A DNA stretch of 64,000 nucleotides from assembly GCA_951640165.1 (NCBI GenBank), contig OX621252.1:23705934-23769933 (forward strand), read 5' to 3'. The notes under the pieces are model-generated. The model had not been told where the DNA came from. It searched no databases and was given only the letters and a program-made list of their open reading frames with translations. A program made the position numbers and the translations under genes. This document shows, one piece after another, positions 30,222 to 40,450 of the stretch; the stretch's first letter is position 1, and each line of letters begins with the position of its first letter. The DNA is from Pseudoips prasinana. Taxonomy: Eukaryota > Arthropoda > Insecta > Lepidoptera > Nolidae.

Positions 30222-30977
30222 ACTTATGCATGTTAATCATTAACACTACTAGCCAATTGATGAAGTGGTTATTGACCCTGACTGCTAAACCAGAGACCGT
30301 GGGTTCGATCCCACAGAAGAATTTTTTTTGTATGATGAGGACGATTACTTATGCATATTAATCATTAACACTACTAGCCAATTGATGTAGTGGTTATTGA
30401 CCCTGACTGCTAAGCCAGAGACCGTGGGTTCGATCCCACAGAAGAAATTTTTTTGTATGATGAGGACGATTACTTATGCATATTAATCATTAACACTACT
30501 AGTCAATTGATGTAGTGGTTATTGACCCTGACTGCTAAGCCAGAGACCGTGGGTTCGATCCCACAGAAGAATTTTTTTGTATGATGAGGACGATTACTTA
30601 TGCATATTAATCATTAACACTACTAGCCAATTGATGTAGTGGTTATTGAGCCTGACTGCTAGCTAAGCCAGAGACCGTGGGTTCGATCCCACAGAAGAAA
30701 CTTTTTTGTATGATGAGGACGATTACTTATGCATATTAATCATTAACACTACTAGCCAATTGATGTAGTGGTTATTGACCCTGACTGCTAAGCCAGAGTC
30801 CGTGGGTTCGATCCCACAGAAGATTTTTTTTTTATATGATGAGGACGATTACTTATGCATATTAATCATTAACACTACTAGCCAATTGATGAAGTGGTTA
30901 TTGACCCTGACTCCTAAGCCAGAGACCGTGGGTTCGATCCCACAGAAGATTTTTTTTTGTATGATGAGGACGATTAT
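30222..30977 (+). repeat. Tandem array of a tRNA-like SINE head, about 125 bp x 6
   Basis: The marker CCAATTGATG recurs with starts at 30252, 30377, 30502, 30626, 30755 and 30881 (steps 125, 125, 124, 129, 126). Each unit has an A-box-like TAGTGGTTATTGACCCTGAC, TGCTAAGCCAGAGACCGTGG and B box GGGTTCGATCCCACAGAAG. Then comes a T/A run, TATGATGAGGACGATTACTT and an AT-rich spacer. The last unit runs into TTTGTTCTGTGTCTGGG, the linker of a SINE. So the head of one SINE was multiplied and the tail remains only at the end. Confidence 0.93.
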
Positions 30978-30997
30978 TTGTTCTGTGTCTGGGTATA

Positions 30998-31340
30998 TCC
31001 TACTAATATTATAAACGTGATAGTTTGTAAGTATGGATGGATGTTTGTTACTCTTTCACGTAAAAACTACAGAATGGATTTTAATGAAACTTTACAATGA
31101 TATAGCTTATACATCAGAATAACACATAGGGTACAATTTATAAAGATTTTGTGTGAATTGTCCAAAATATGACGATAAGTGTCAAGTAAGTAGGAAAAAA
31201 TCTACCATCTGCGAGCTATTCCGGCGTGCACTGCCAAAACCGCTAGAGGTACACATCCTACTAATATTATAAGATGTATGTTTGTTACTCGTTTACGCCA
31301 AAACTACTATAAGGCGGGTGAAATCGCGGGGCATAGTTTG
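30998..31340 (+). mobile_element. Non-autonomous Helitron, family H2
   Basis: Starts A|TCCTACTAATATTATAAACG and ends GGCGGGTGAAATCGCGGGGC with ATAGTTTG|T. The inner CTGCGAGCTATTCCGGCGTG is identical to the copy at 17981-18349. A second 5' Helitron end (ATCCTACTAATATTATAAGA) lies inside at about 31257, as in the other copy. Confidence 0.85.
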
Positions 31341-31344
31341 TCTA

Positions 31345-31470
31345 TAATATGTATGTATTCAGAACTCTATAAGTTAGTTTATCAGTTTCTGGTTGTCATA
31401 GTAAAGGCTCTGCGTAGTTTTGTGTGTCAGTCTGTTAGTTGTCCCAAGATACGATTTATTTTAAATACAA
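31345..31470 (+). mobile_element. SINE tail fragment
   Basis: ATCAGTTTCTGGTTGTCATA and AAGGCTCTGCGTAGTTTTGT parallel the 3' part of SINE A/D and the 91-bp satellite unit. No head. Confidence 0.5.
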
Positions 31471-31895
31471 TGTAGAAAATAAAATTAAAACTTAAAATGT
31501 GGGTATGTTACATAATATATACAAAAATGATTACGGACGTCAATATAGAGACATAAATTAATATTAAATGTCACAAAATAAATTAATATTAATAGTTTTA
31601 TAGGTCATTCCCAAATATTGTAGACAACATAAAATAGTAGAGAATTAACACAGCCAACAAACATTTATATAAAAATATATAATCAGAGACAAGAGATTGA
31701 TAAGCCATCCTTGTACAGACGCCAGCACATTTCATTCCCTATTGCTATTTTACGATAGAGGGTAAAAGTTTTACAAACTTTGTATGCCATATTTATTTAT
31801 ATCGAATCAGCCTAAAAATAACTTTCAAGCTTCTAGTTCTAAGCATGATGATTATTCCATATGACTTTTCATCCCTCTCTTTCAACCCTTTTTTT
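31471..31895. other. No recognised feature
   Basis: AT-rich sequence; nothing assigned. Confidence 0.4.
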
Positions 31896-32030
31896 CGGAT
31901 TAAAAAGTGGCCTATGTCCTTTCTCAGAGTCTAGAATATTTGTGTACCAGATTTCATTTCAATCGGTTCAGTAGTTATGGCGTGAAAGCGCGACAGAGTT
32001 ACCTACTTTCGAATTTATGTAAAAGTGGGT
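31896..32030 (-). mobile_element. Helitron 5' terminal fragment
   Basis: On the plus strand GTGGCCTATGTCCTTTCTCA, TTCAATCGGTTCAGTAGTTA and GGCGTGAAAGCGCGACAGAG form the reverse of a Helitron 5' region like that at 26665-26790. Confidence 0.6.
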
Positions 32031-32044
32031 CTACTTTTTTTTGT

Positions 32045-32560
32045 TTATGCAGGAGGAATGCCGTCGCTTGCCACCCGCAAAAAGTATCTGCGGGTGTGTA
32101 TGACGGAAGCCTAACCTGCCGTGGACTTCTCATGGCATACGTTGTGGAGGAAGCCCTTGAACGCGGGTATGCTGCTCCAGTTGCGTCATGCTCAATTGTG
32201 GTTGGGACACGTACCCTGGGAGGGCTTTGATTTGTCCTTCCGGATTGCCGACTCCTGCCAGTCAGGAACAGCGACTGTGCCATAAACAGATCGCTGTCAT
32301 CCCGGAATTACTTTCAAGTGGCGGCAGCAGAGGACACTTCTCTTACTACTATGGGTTTGGCTATCTCGCAGAAGGAGCCCACGGTGTCCCATTTGGTGGA
32401 GTCACTCGCCAGCATCGCACGCACGGACATCCGGCGAGGATAGTTCCCGGCCGATCTCTGCGACCAGGTCTTGCCTCTCGGCCTCCTAGGCTATATTACC
32501 GAGTGACGGGTATAAGTGTGCTGGCCAGAGTCTAGGTTGTGCCCGCAGTAGAGGCAATTT
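32045..32560 (-). pseudogene. R1-clade LINE ORF2 C-terminus and 3' UTR
   Basis: On the minus strand it encodes fragments such as LVAEIGRELSSPDVRA that match AEIGRDLSPPAVVYA of the R1 copy at 59895-60395. The upstream CCHC knuckle is damaged. Frames are broken in several places. The last ~200 bp are the 3' UTR. Confidence 0.65.
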
Positions 32561-33440
32561 ATTGTCGCTTCGAAGTGTATCTAACTAATTTATACCATCA
32601 AAGTTGAACACATGTGATTATCAAATAGTAACCCTTAGATGTTAATGTATGTTTGATACTTCCATGTTTGCCGTGTATGTTTATATATATAATTGCAATT
32701 TATAATAAGATTATTAAGTAATAATTAGTTGTGATCCCCAGTTAGGGCGTCTTTAGCCTAGTTTTAATCTTAAAAATATATGTATATATACGCTGATTCA
32801 TCTCCAAAAAATACCTTTCTCTTTTTTTAACATAACATAAACAGTTAGCCTAGGGGTCTTTCACTTCTTCACCGGACTATTTTATTGTAAGTATTACATC
32901 TGTCATAAAGATTATATTTTTCCCCGCAATTCATTCGTTTTATTACATTTCACCCTGTTTTTATACGTATTTTAATAGTTTTCTATTCACTATATTTTGG
33001 GCCACAATGGTAGTTAATGGTAGTGTGATAAAATTGAGTGCTTTCGCGCTCTTAAGTTAAATGTTTTGGATCACAAGATACAGATTGGCCTAGTTTATGA
33101 CTACTGGTACAGGGAACGGGAATAGTAAAAGATCAAACACGGACGAGAGGTTTGAGTTTATGGGTGAATGCCCAAATGACTTTTTTTGTCTTCGAAGAAA
33201 TTGATTTTTGAGAAAAGGAAAATTGTTCTGAATTTTTTTTTTAGTATTCAATAGGTTCATATCACTGGTTTGTGGCAAAAATATAGTTTGCCTAGGACTA
33301 GATGAACCTATAAAAATAAATACATAAACCTCTATTTTCTGTAAATCGGTGCTTTCCCACTAAGTACTTTTTTCGTATGGGTAGTTATAATTTTTTTTTA
33401 CGTATTTGATAAACTGGTTTGCTTTAATTGGTTCAGTTTT
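32561..33440. other. No recognised feature
   Basis: About 0.9 kb AT-rich; no gene, no repeat border seen. Confidence 0.45.
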
Positions 33441-33643
33441 TTTTTGAAAAATACAACGGCCTCACTATGCAATCTAATCGTGTGTTGCGGGGTACTTTAC
33501 AAACGTATAATAGACCGACACAAATGTCATCCAGACTCGGAACAACTATTTATGGGTCACACAAATAGTTGTCCGACGCGGGACTCGAACCCGCGACACG
33601 AAGTTGCGAGGCGACTGTTTTAGCCGCTGCGCCACACGTGCAC
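33441..33643 (-). mobile_element. SINE family B
   Basis: Reverse full copy: GTTGCGGGGTACTTTACAAA, CCAGACTCGGAACAACTATT, B box region GACTCGAACCCGCGACACGA and head TAGCCGCTGCGCCACACGTG. After it, TTATTTATGTTACACGCTGT (33692-33711) resembles the TIR of the 23137-25554 element. Confidence 0.88.
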
Positions 33644-33754
33644 GTACAATTTTATCGGAAGATAGTGATCATTAAGTTACATCCTTTATTTATGTTACAC
33701 GCTGTATTCTGACGAACTTAAATTGTCCTAATATAGAAAAAATGCTGGACGGGG

Positions 33755-33976
33755 ACAGCATAGAATGTCATCACCCCATCCCACTCCGTTGGGGGCGTAG
33801 AAATCATCCGAGGGAATACCTACCAGAGAACGGGCAGCAGCGTTTCTGTGAACTATGACCATCAAACTGCGATCCCAGCCCGTTTGCCAAGCGTGACGAT
33901 TATGGCATACTTCTCCATTCTTTGGGGAGGCTTTTGTCCAGCAGTGGACGTACTTTGGCTGACATGATGATGAATA
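33755..33976 (+). mobile_element. SINE family E, best copy
   Basis: Contains CATCACCCCATCCCACTCCG, GAATACCTACCAGAGAACGG, AAACTGCGATCCCAGCCCGT and TTTTGTCCAGCAGTGGACGT with GACATGATGATGA at the end. The 3' end is the same as that of the RTE LINE remnant at 4655 (TTTTGTCCAGCAGTGGGA), so RTE machinery is its likely mobiliser. Confidence 0.75.
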
Positions 33977-34348
33977 GAAAAAAACTAAGACGGTATAATA
34001 TTGAAATAATAATTTCGACTTTTAGAACGGGTATGCTATATAAAGTACATACACACAAACTAACGGTTCACACTAATAACGCTCCTCTTTAAGTATTAGG
34101 GGTTCAAAAATACAGGGCGAACTATTTGTGTCATAGATTGAATTCACTCTCAAACACTGGTGCTTACTTAAGTCTGTAATAAATCTCTTTGGCCCTTAAT
34201 TAGAGTTGAGACGGACAAGCTAACATAGGGTGGTTTTACGACCAAAGACTCTGTTACGATGTTTGCTACCCTCTCTAAACAACCCGACAAGTTTTACCTG
34301 CATCAGGAAAATATAGGTTCGTAAAAATACAGGGTGTTACATAAATCA
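33977..34348. other. Unassigned; one TIR-like motif
   Basis: ATACAGGGTGTTACATAAAT at 34329 resembles a TIR end of the type at 23137. The rest is unassigned. Confidence 0.4.
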
Positions 34349-34500
34349 TACTAATATTATAAAGGCGAAAGTTTGTGACTGTGTGAGTGTGTATGTTTGT
34401 TACTTCTTCACGTCTAAACGGCAGGAGCGATTTTAATAAAATTTGGTATGGAGTTAGCTGACACCTTGGATAAATTTTTTTGATTCATTCATGATGAAGA
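34349..34500 (+). mobile_element. Helitron 5' fragment
   Basis: CATACTAATATTATAAAGGC, GTTTGTTACTTCTTCACGTC and TTTAATAAAATTTGGTATGG. Same family as 49646-49829 (reverse). The 3' end is missing. Confidence 0.7.
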
Positions 34501-34504
34501 TAGG

Positions 34505-34806
34505 AATAACCAACGACTTTTTGCGTCCCCAAATAGTAAGAGTCTAAAGAATAAGTTATGCATACCTCCGCATAGAACAAGTCTCTACGATGGAAGCGTT
34601 TTATGTATGGCCTCCAGGATATACAATAAATTACCACACAAACTGGCAGATTTAGATTGCAATATTGAATTTAAGAAAAGGCTTTCTGAATACCTTTAAA
34701 GCTTTTTACACGAGCAAGGAATACTTGGATGATAAATTAGGTTAAGCAAACAAAACTGACAGATTTAGATTGCAATATTGAATTTAAGAAAAGGCTTTCT
34801 GAATAC
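34505..34806 (+). pseudogene. LINE ORF2 C-terminus, left part, with tandem duplication
   Basis: Encodes HRTSLYDGSVLCMASRIYNK, LPHKLADLDC and FKKRLSEYL, then a stop. This is the usual C-terminal end of a Jockey/CR1-type ORF2. The 112-113-bp segment around the stop codon is repeated: GGCTTTCTGAATA at 34680, 34793 and, beyond gypsy 1, at 40549. The LTR element sits inside the second unit. Confidence 0.7.
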
Positions 34807-34989
34807 TGTACAAACACTTTTATTTTTCAATATTTTAATTAATAAAAGGCAGCAATCACAGTCGTGTACCACCGCGGCCATCGAGAGATACCCCCCACGA
34901 CGTTTTTTCAGCCGCAAGCCCGACGTCACCGCACCCGAGCGCTTCCGACCGATGGCGATTACTCCCGATTAAGATAGCGGCGCGTAACA
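34807..34989 (-). repeat. 3' LTR of gypsy 1
   Basis: 183 bp, TGTACAAAC at the left and GCGCGTAACA at the right on the plus strand (TG...CA). AATAAAA near 34840 on the plus strand lies in AT-rich sequence. Confidence 0.95.
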
Positions 34990-35119
34990 TCGGCCATCCT
35001 GCAAAGTGAATACCGATGAGGTATTCACAAAGAATTTATGAGGAATGATACTAGTAACTTGGACATCTACCTAAAACTGTATTGTCTTTACTCAGAACTT
35101 ACTTGCAGTTTCAGTTAGA

Positions 35120-36906
35120 TTAACTTTCCAATAAATCAATCAAATCTTGCGTATCCACGACATCTTTATCACTGTCTACAGAATCAGTATCATAATTGAC
35201 AGAGCTTTTGTAAGGCCGCAATGCATCAGCAGGTACCATTGCAACAAACTTCTTATAACCTTTCATTCCCTTTATACAGCGAATTTTATAGCGGTCGTTA
35301 GGACAGACTTGCACTATTTTGTAGGGACCTGCATATAATTTATCAATCTTGCGATTGACTCCAGTCTCACAACTTGTATAGGCATTATTCCACAGTACCA
35401 GAGCGCCTTTCAGATATTTTCGTGCTTCTTTTCTATTTTCGTTACATTTTATGGACATATACTTTTGTTTCCTTCTGATGTTCTCGTTAGCCTTTTTACG
35501 CCTTTCCTTGCAGTCAACTACTAAATTTCTCCCCATCAAATCTGGTACTACACTCTTTTTATGGGAAAACATAAGTTTACGAACTTATGTTTAGGGCTAA
35601 ATTTTTCTGTATCCTGCACTGTGTGATTTATTCCCATGACGATTTCTGGAATTGCATCATCCCATGTGGAATGTTCCTTGTTAGCTGTCCTCAAAGCATT
35701 TAATAATGTCCGGTTTACTCTTTCCACTTGTCCATTAGCTCGTGGTACAGCTATAGCGTTCAAAGTATGGTGAATCTTATGATTTGTACAAAACTCCTTG
35801 AAATAACGACTGGTAAAAGATAATCCCCTATCTGAGACGATTCGGTTTGGATAGCCAAGTATAGAAAATATCTCTCGCAGAATAGAAACTGTCTCGGTGG
35901 AACGAGGACTTTTGGCAGATCGAACTGCAACGAACTTGGTAAAGGAGTCTATAATCAGTATCACCAAAACATATTGATTTCCTTTCCTAGATTTTGGAAA
36001 TGGACCCATATGGTCTATGTGTACTGTATGCATTGGTTCATCTGGTTTATTTATAGGATAATTTTTTCCAGCTACTTTACCGTAGTTACCCTTTTTAAAT
36101 AGACAATCCAAACAAGCCTCCACATATTTCCGTATAAATCAAGTCATACTTGAAAACCAGTAATCAGCTTTTATTGCTTCATCGCATTTCTTTAAACCTA
36201 CATGACCGATATCATCATGAAACATTTTCATGATACGCCATCGAGCAGCTTTGGGAACTACCAGGCGCTCACCATGAATCGTTTTACGATAAATGCGATT
36301 GTTTGAAATACAAAAATTGATTTTGACGTCATTGTTAGGATTTCCGCTTTTGAGTTGTTTGTAAATCGATTGGAGCTGTTCATCTTGAAGTTGCGCTGTA
36401 AGAAACCAGTCATTCACTTCTTCAACATTCATTATCGCAGAAACTGGATTTCGGCTCAACGCATCTACGTGCCGCATATTAGCTCCCGGTCGATATACGA
36501 CTTCCATATCGAAATCTTGAATTTGAAGCCACCAACGGGCAATCCTAGGATCTTTCTTAGTGAATGTGCTTCTTACCGCTGAGCAATCAGTGACGACCTT
36601 AAAATGAATACCCGTTATGTAAATCTTAAAACGCTTTAAGGATTCAACTACGGCTAACGTCTCTAATTCATAACTATGGTAATTCATTTCTTCTTTGGTT
36701 GTCACTCTACTAAAATAAATTACGGGTTTAAGGTCATTATCTGGTTGCTTCTGAAGAAGAATACCCGCTATACCCATTTTTGAGGCGTCTGTATGTATAT
36801 CTGTTTCATATTCGCGATTGTGAAGTGCTAAAACTGGTTTGTTAACAAGTAATGACTTAAATTTTAAAAATGCTTCATTTTGAATTTCCTGCCATATCCA
36901 AGGCAC
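35120..36906 (-). pseudogene. gypsy 1 pol: RNase H and integrase
   Basis: RNase H: TDIHTDASKMGIAGIL, SYELETLAVVESLKRF, FKVVTDCSAV and DALSRNP. Integrase: H/C zinc-binding region around HDDIGHVGLKKCDEAIKADY to CLDCLFKK, then HIDHMGPFPKS (first Asp), IVSDRGLSFTS (second Asp) and NGQVERVNRTL (Glu). A TGA stop at about 36136 interrupts the frame, and another frame change occurs near 35560. The C-terminal part ends at DLIDLLES. Confidence 0.9.
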
Positions 36907-37044
36907 GCAACTCTTAGTTAATTCAGTGAGAGGTCTTGCAATTACGGCAAAATTGTTGATAAATTTACGAAAGTAGGAACATAATCCTATGAACTGGCGA
37001 ACTTGAGGAACATTTTCCGGTGTGGGGAAATTATTTACGGCATC

Positions 37045-37976
37045 TCATTTCCTATCACCTGGCCGAATCCCATCAGGTGTCACAACATGCCCCAAATAAT
37101 TAACTTCTGATTTTAGAAATGCACATTTCCTTAGATTTAGTTTTAGATTAGCTTGTCTGAGAAGTGTAAATACTTTCTCCAAAATGATAAGTCCACTATC
37201 GACATCAGAAGACGGAAGTAACAGATCGTCCATGAATGTCAATACTTCCTCGTAACGTAAAGACCCAAGAAGTTTATAAATAGTACGCTGAAAAACCGCA
37301 GGCGCATTGGCAAGTCCAAATGGGACTCGTTTGTATTCCCATTGTCCATCTGGTGTTATAAATGCTGTGTATTTGGTAACATCAGCAGAAAGCGGTATTT
37401 GATGATACCCTTGTGCCAAATCTAGGCTAGTGTAAAGGCATTTTCCCGCTAATTTGTTGAGCTGGTCATCAATGTGTGGCAAAGGAAATCTATCTTTGAT
37501 TGTAATGGCATTTAAGGCCCTATAGTCTACACAGAGCCTACTATCTCCATTCTTCTTCTTAACCAGAATAACAGGTGAGGCATAATTAGATTCCGATTCC
37601 TTTCCTTTCCTTTTATGCCCGCATCTAACAGGTCCTTTACCTTTGACCGAACAATTTCTAATTCTTTCGGAGCTAGTCTGTATGGTTTATGAAAGACAGG
37701 AATATTTGATGTCAACTGAATCGTCATTTCAGACAATGTTGTTTGTCCAAGGTCATTGGTGTCACTAGCAAAACAATCTTTATATTTTAGTAATAATCCA
37801 AAAAGCTTGGCTTTACCATACGGCAATAATTCTCCTATATCTATATTTGATAGTGGTATATCTCCAATTTTACAGGTACATAAATAATGTAGTGTTTGCT
37901 CTGGTGCAAGTTCTAAGAAACTCTTCACTTGTAATATTGTATAGGGTTGAGTACGAAGTTGAATAAGTTCAGGCCT
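37045..37976 (-). pseudogene. gypsy 1 pol: reverse transcriptase
   Basis: YKDCFASDTNDLG and FHKPYRLAPKE mark the N-terminal part; a frame change follows near 37590. Then YTSLDLAQGYHQIPL, TAFITPDGQWEYKRVPFGLA, NAPAVFQRTIY and the active site FMDD (in LTFMDDLLLP), then YLGHVVTPDGI. A TGA stop at about 37043 separates this from the RNase H part. Catalytic residues are present, but the frame is broken. Confidence 0.92.
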
Positions 37977-38493
37977 CTGTGGAAACGCGAAACAGAAAAC
38001 ATTTTGGAGCTAGGTGAACACTGTGAGCAATTTTCGGCAAGCAATCCAGTTTTAAGACGTCCTAATAAAACTTAAAATAATAATTTTAAATAGAACATAC
38101 ATGTATATACTTAAATAATAATAGAATTATCTTTGATATCTAAATTTAAAATGGTAATAAATAAACTTATTAATAAATATTCACAAGAAATTTAATGATA
38201 GAGTAATAAAACATAATGTAAAGAAATCGTTACAGTAAACTGTTCAGAATCAGCGTATGGTGTACCAGTATAATATATAATTAGCAGATACAGACAATTC
38301 TAAATGATACAGACAGAATCCAGCAACCTTTGCTTGCGGAATAATCAGAACATCAGAATCTGTAGGCGTTTGGTCAGATAACAGAACAGAAACAGACAGA
38401 TAACAGAGGGGGGGGACACTCAGTGTCACATCTGAAATAAAACAGAAGGCGCAAGGCCCCAGACAGATTAATTAAACAAGAAAAATAACGCAC
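37977..38493 (-). other. Intron-like insertion in gypsy 1 pol (GT-AG)
   Basis: On the minus strand a 517-bp segment starts GTGCGT directly after AAAG and ends TTTCGCGTTTCCACAG. It contains stops in all frames and is AT-rich. The frame before it ends at a codon boundary (38494), and the frame after it begins in phase at 37976, so precise removal would leave pol open here. It could be a true intron, or a captured insertion that happens to be spliceable. Confidence 0.5.
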
Positions 38494-38848
38494 CTTTGTT
38501 TTGTCGGCCTGAAGCGATTCGCCATCATTGTTCTTCAGATTGGTTGAATTAGTCTCCATGGATTCACATAGTACCGCACGGGTGATGAGATTATCTTTCT
38601 TCCAAAATAACTGTTCTTGACTCATGTTGTAGATACGGATATATCCTTTTTTCCCAGTTAGTAAAGCAGCAGGTAGGTATAGCGTTTTTACCGTTGAAGT
38701 TATGGAATCGTGGTGATGTACAGACGTCATTTTCGAGGGCATTCCCTACAATATTCACTTCGACAAAAGCAGAAGCTTGTGGTGGTAACTGAACATCCGA
38801 AGAGCTCGTAATCGCAAATTTCCCATCCGATAAATCATTACGCAACAC
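38494..38848 (-). pseudogene. gypsy 1 pol: linker between protease and reverse transcriptase
   Basis: Two overlapping frames carry it. The first has QLPPQASAFVEVNIVGNALE. After a one-base shift the second has TLYLPAALLTGKKGY and QLFWKKDNLITRAVL. It lies after the gag-protease frame, which ends in a stop at 38860. Confidence 0.7.
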
Positions 38849-38859
38849 AGTTTCATCCT

Positions 38860-40215
38860 TTATATAGCAGAATCCTGGGTAGTAATTAATGAAATTCCTT
38901 TAGCGTTTATAATAGGTTGTCCAATAAGTATGTCAACATTAGCAGGCAATTCCAAGTGGGTAACCACTGCAATCGTATCAAAAGTTAGTCCATCAATTGA
39001 CATTACTAGATTCACTTGACCCATAGCTGGTACTGAATATCCAGTAAATCCTTTCAGAAAGGCTTCTGTTTCTCTTACAATATAACCTAGTTCCTTTACC
39101 ATTTTCAGTGAAACAACGTTCAGTTGTGCTCCAGTATCTAAATATCCGGAAAATGTTTTTTTACCGACACAAACATCTTTTTTATAAATGTCATTCAAAT
39201 TCTGAACGATATTGATAGGTGCTGCTCCGCCTTTTGAGTTTTGCAACAGGTTTCCTATTTTGGGACAACGGTTTATATTGTGTCCAACTTCAGAACAAAA
39301 TTTACAAATTCTTTTATCAGGGACGGGGCAGTTTTTTACCATGTGTTCAGTGGAATTACACCTAAAACAATTCATCCGACCAAATGTTGGAGTTGTAGTA
39401 ATACGGGAAGTTGAAGGCACACTCGTAGGTAAAGTAACAGGAATACACCTCTTCTCAGGTTCAAACCTGGATGTCCGCGGGTAACTCGGGTTGATATTTT
39501 TCATTTCGGTTTTATGGCGGTAACTTTCAAATGTAAACAAATATCCACTGTAAAATTCTTCGGGAGTATCGCATTTAAACGCTTTTGCATTATTTTGTAA
39601 ATCCAGTGGTAGGCCTTTAATTAAACAAGAGAGGGCAGCAGCATCATCTAAACGACAGCGGCGACACATAGCCAGCTTATCATGATAATAATGAGTTACA
39701 GTTTCATTGTTTAACTTCTTTCGGGTTACTAGTTCTTCTAACATATCTGCGTACTCAAAACTTCTTGGAAAAGCACTAATAAGTAACGATTTCCACTGTT
39801 CCCAAGAGTAATTGTACTCATCTAAACGACTAAACCATAATTGTGCTTGACCAACGAGGCGAGTTTGCATTATGACGATCTTTGTATAGTCATTCCATTT
39901 ATGTACCAATCCCAGTTGGTCGATTTTAGTCAACCAGTTTTTCACATTTGTTTCGTGATTATCGGGATCAAAAGCGGGTATGATTTTCTCACCTGAAATA
40001 TTTCTAATCGATCGTGATTGATCACAAAACTTCTCAACCATTCCTTCCAATTTGGTAGACAGTAATCTTTCAAGTAGCACGTTCGGATGTATATCTTCGT
40101 CGTCCATATTAACTTGAACTTGGTCAAAACTAAAGTTGCCCGTACTCGTAACGTATTCGGAAGGTTTTGATTTTTTTAACATTATCCGATTTTTCTTTCG
40201 CGCAGATCTCTTCAT
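38860..40215 (-). CDS. gypsy 1 gag-protease
   Basis: An open frame of about 451 codons from ATG 40215 (an upstream in-frame extension into the LTR lacks an ATG). The gag part has NVKNWLTKIDQLG and WLFSRLDEY-like sequence (LWFSRLDEYNYSWEQWKSLL region). Two CCHC zinc knuckles follow: CFRCNSTEHMVKNC and CKFCSEVGHNINRC. The retroviral-type protease follows in the same frame with active site YLDTGAQLNVVS and IDILIGQP-like VDILIGQPII near the end. Gag and protease are fused in one frame. This is the only long intact frame of the element. Confidence 0.9.
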   Translation of the reverse strand: MKRSARKKNRIMLKKSKPSEYVTSTGNFSFDQVQVNMDDEDIHPNVLLERLLSTKLEGMVEKFCDQSRSIRNISGEKIIPAFDPDNHETNVKNWLTKIDQLGLVHKWNDYTKIVIMQTRLVGQAQLWFSRLDEYNYSWEQWKSLLISAFPRSFEYADMLEELVTRKKLNNETVTHYYHDKLAMCRRCRLDDAAALSCLIKGLPLDLQNNAKAFKCDTPEEFYSGYLFTFESYRHKTEMKNINPSYPRTSRFEPEKRCIPVTLPTSVPSTSRITTTPTFGRMNCFRCNSTEHMVKNCPVPDKRICKFCSEVGHNINRCPKIGNLLQNSKGGAAPINIVQNLNDIYKKDVCVGKKTFSGYLDTGAQLNVVSLKMVKELGYIVRETEAFLKGFTGYSVPAMGQVNLVMSIDGLTFDTIAVVTHLELPANVDILIGQPIINAKGISLITTQDSAI

Positions 40216-40262
40216 TTTCTGGGTTCGATATATAGAAATATATATAAAATGCCACTTCTGAA

Positions 40263-40445
40263 TGTACAAACACTTTTATTTTTCAATATTTTAATTAATA
40301 AAAGACAGCAATCACTATCGTGTACCACCGCGGCCATCGAGAGATACCCCCCACGACGTTTTTTCAGCCGCAAGCCCGACGTCACCGCACCCGAGCGCTT
40401 CCGACCGATGGCGATTACTCCCGATTAAGATAGCGGCGCGTAACA
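40263..40445 (-). repeat. 5' LTR of gypsy 1
   Basis: 183 bp, about 98 percent identical by eye to the other LTR (differences near GGC/GAC and CACAGTCG/CACTATCG). Confidence 0.95.
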
Positions 40446-40450
40446 ATACC

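Larger units (their letters stand above)
34807..40445 (-). mobile_element. Ty3/gypsy LTR retrotransposon 1
   Basis: 5639 bp, reverse orientation. The LTRs of 183 bp differ at only three positions that I can count. The target duplication AATAC is present on both sides (34802-34806; 40446-40450). Order on the minus strand: 5' LTR, gag with zinc knuckles, protease, reverse transcriptase, RNase H, integrase, 3' LTR; no env. The coding region has several stops and frame changes, so this copy cannot move on its own, although LTR similarity says the insertion is recent. A tRNA primer site directly behind the 5' LTR is not obvious. Confidence 0.95.

Noticed and set aside
30222..30977. Cluster of tRNA genes or a CRISPR-like array
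   Set aside because: Units have tRNA-like boxes but no convincing acceptor stem pairing by eye, and a SINE linker follows. Spacers are not unique, and the genome is eukaryotic.
31999..32535. Overlapping open frames of 94-115 codons as genes
   Set aside because: They are shadows of the R1 LINE remnant on the minus strand, with its damaged frame.
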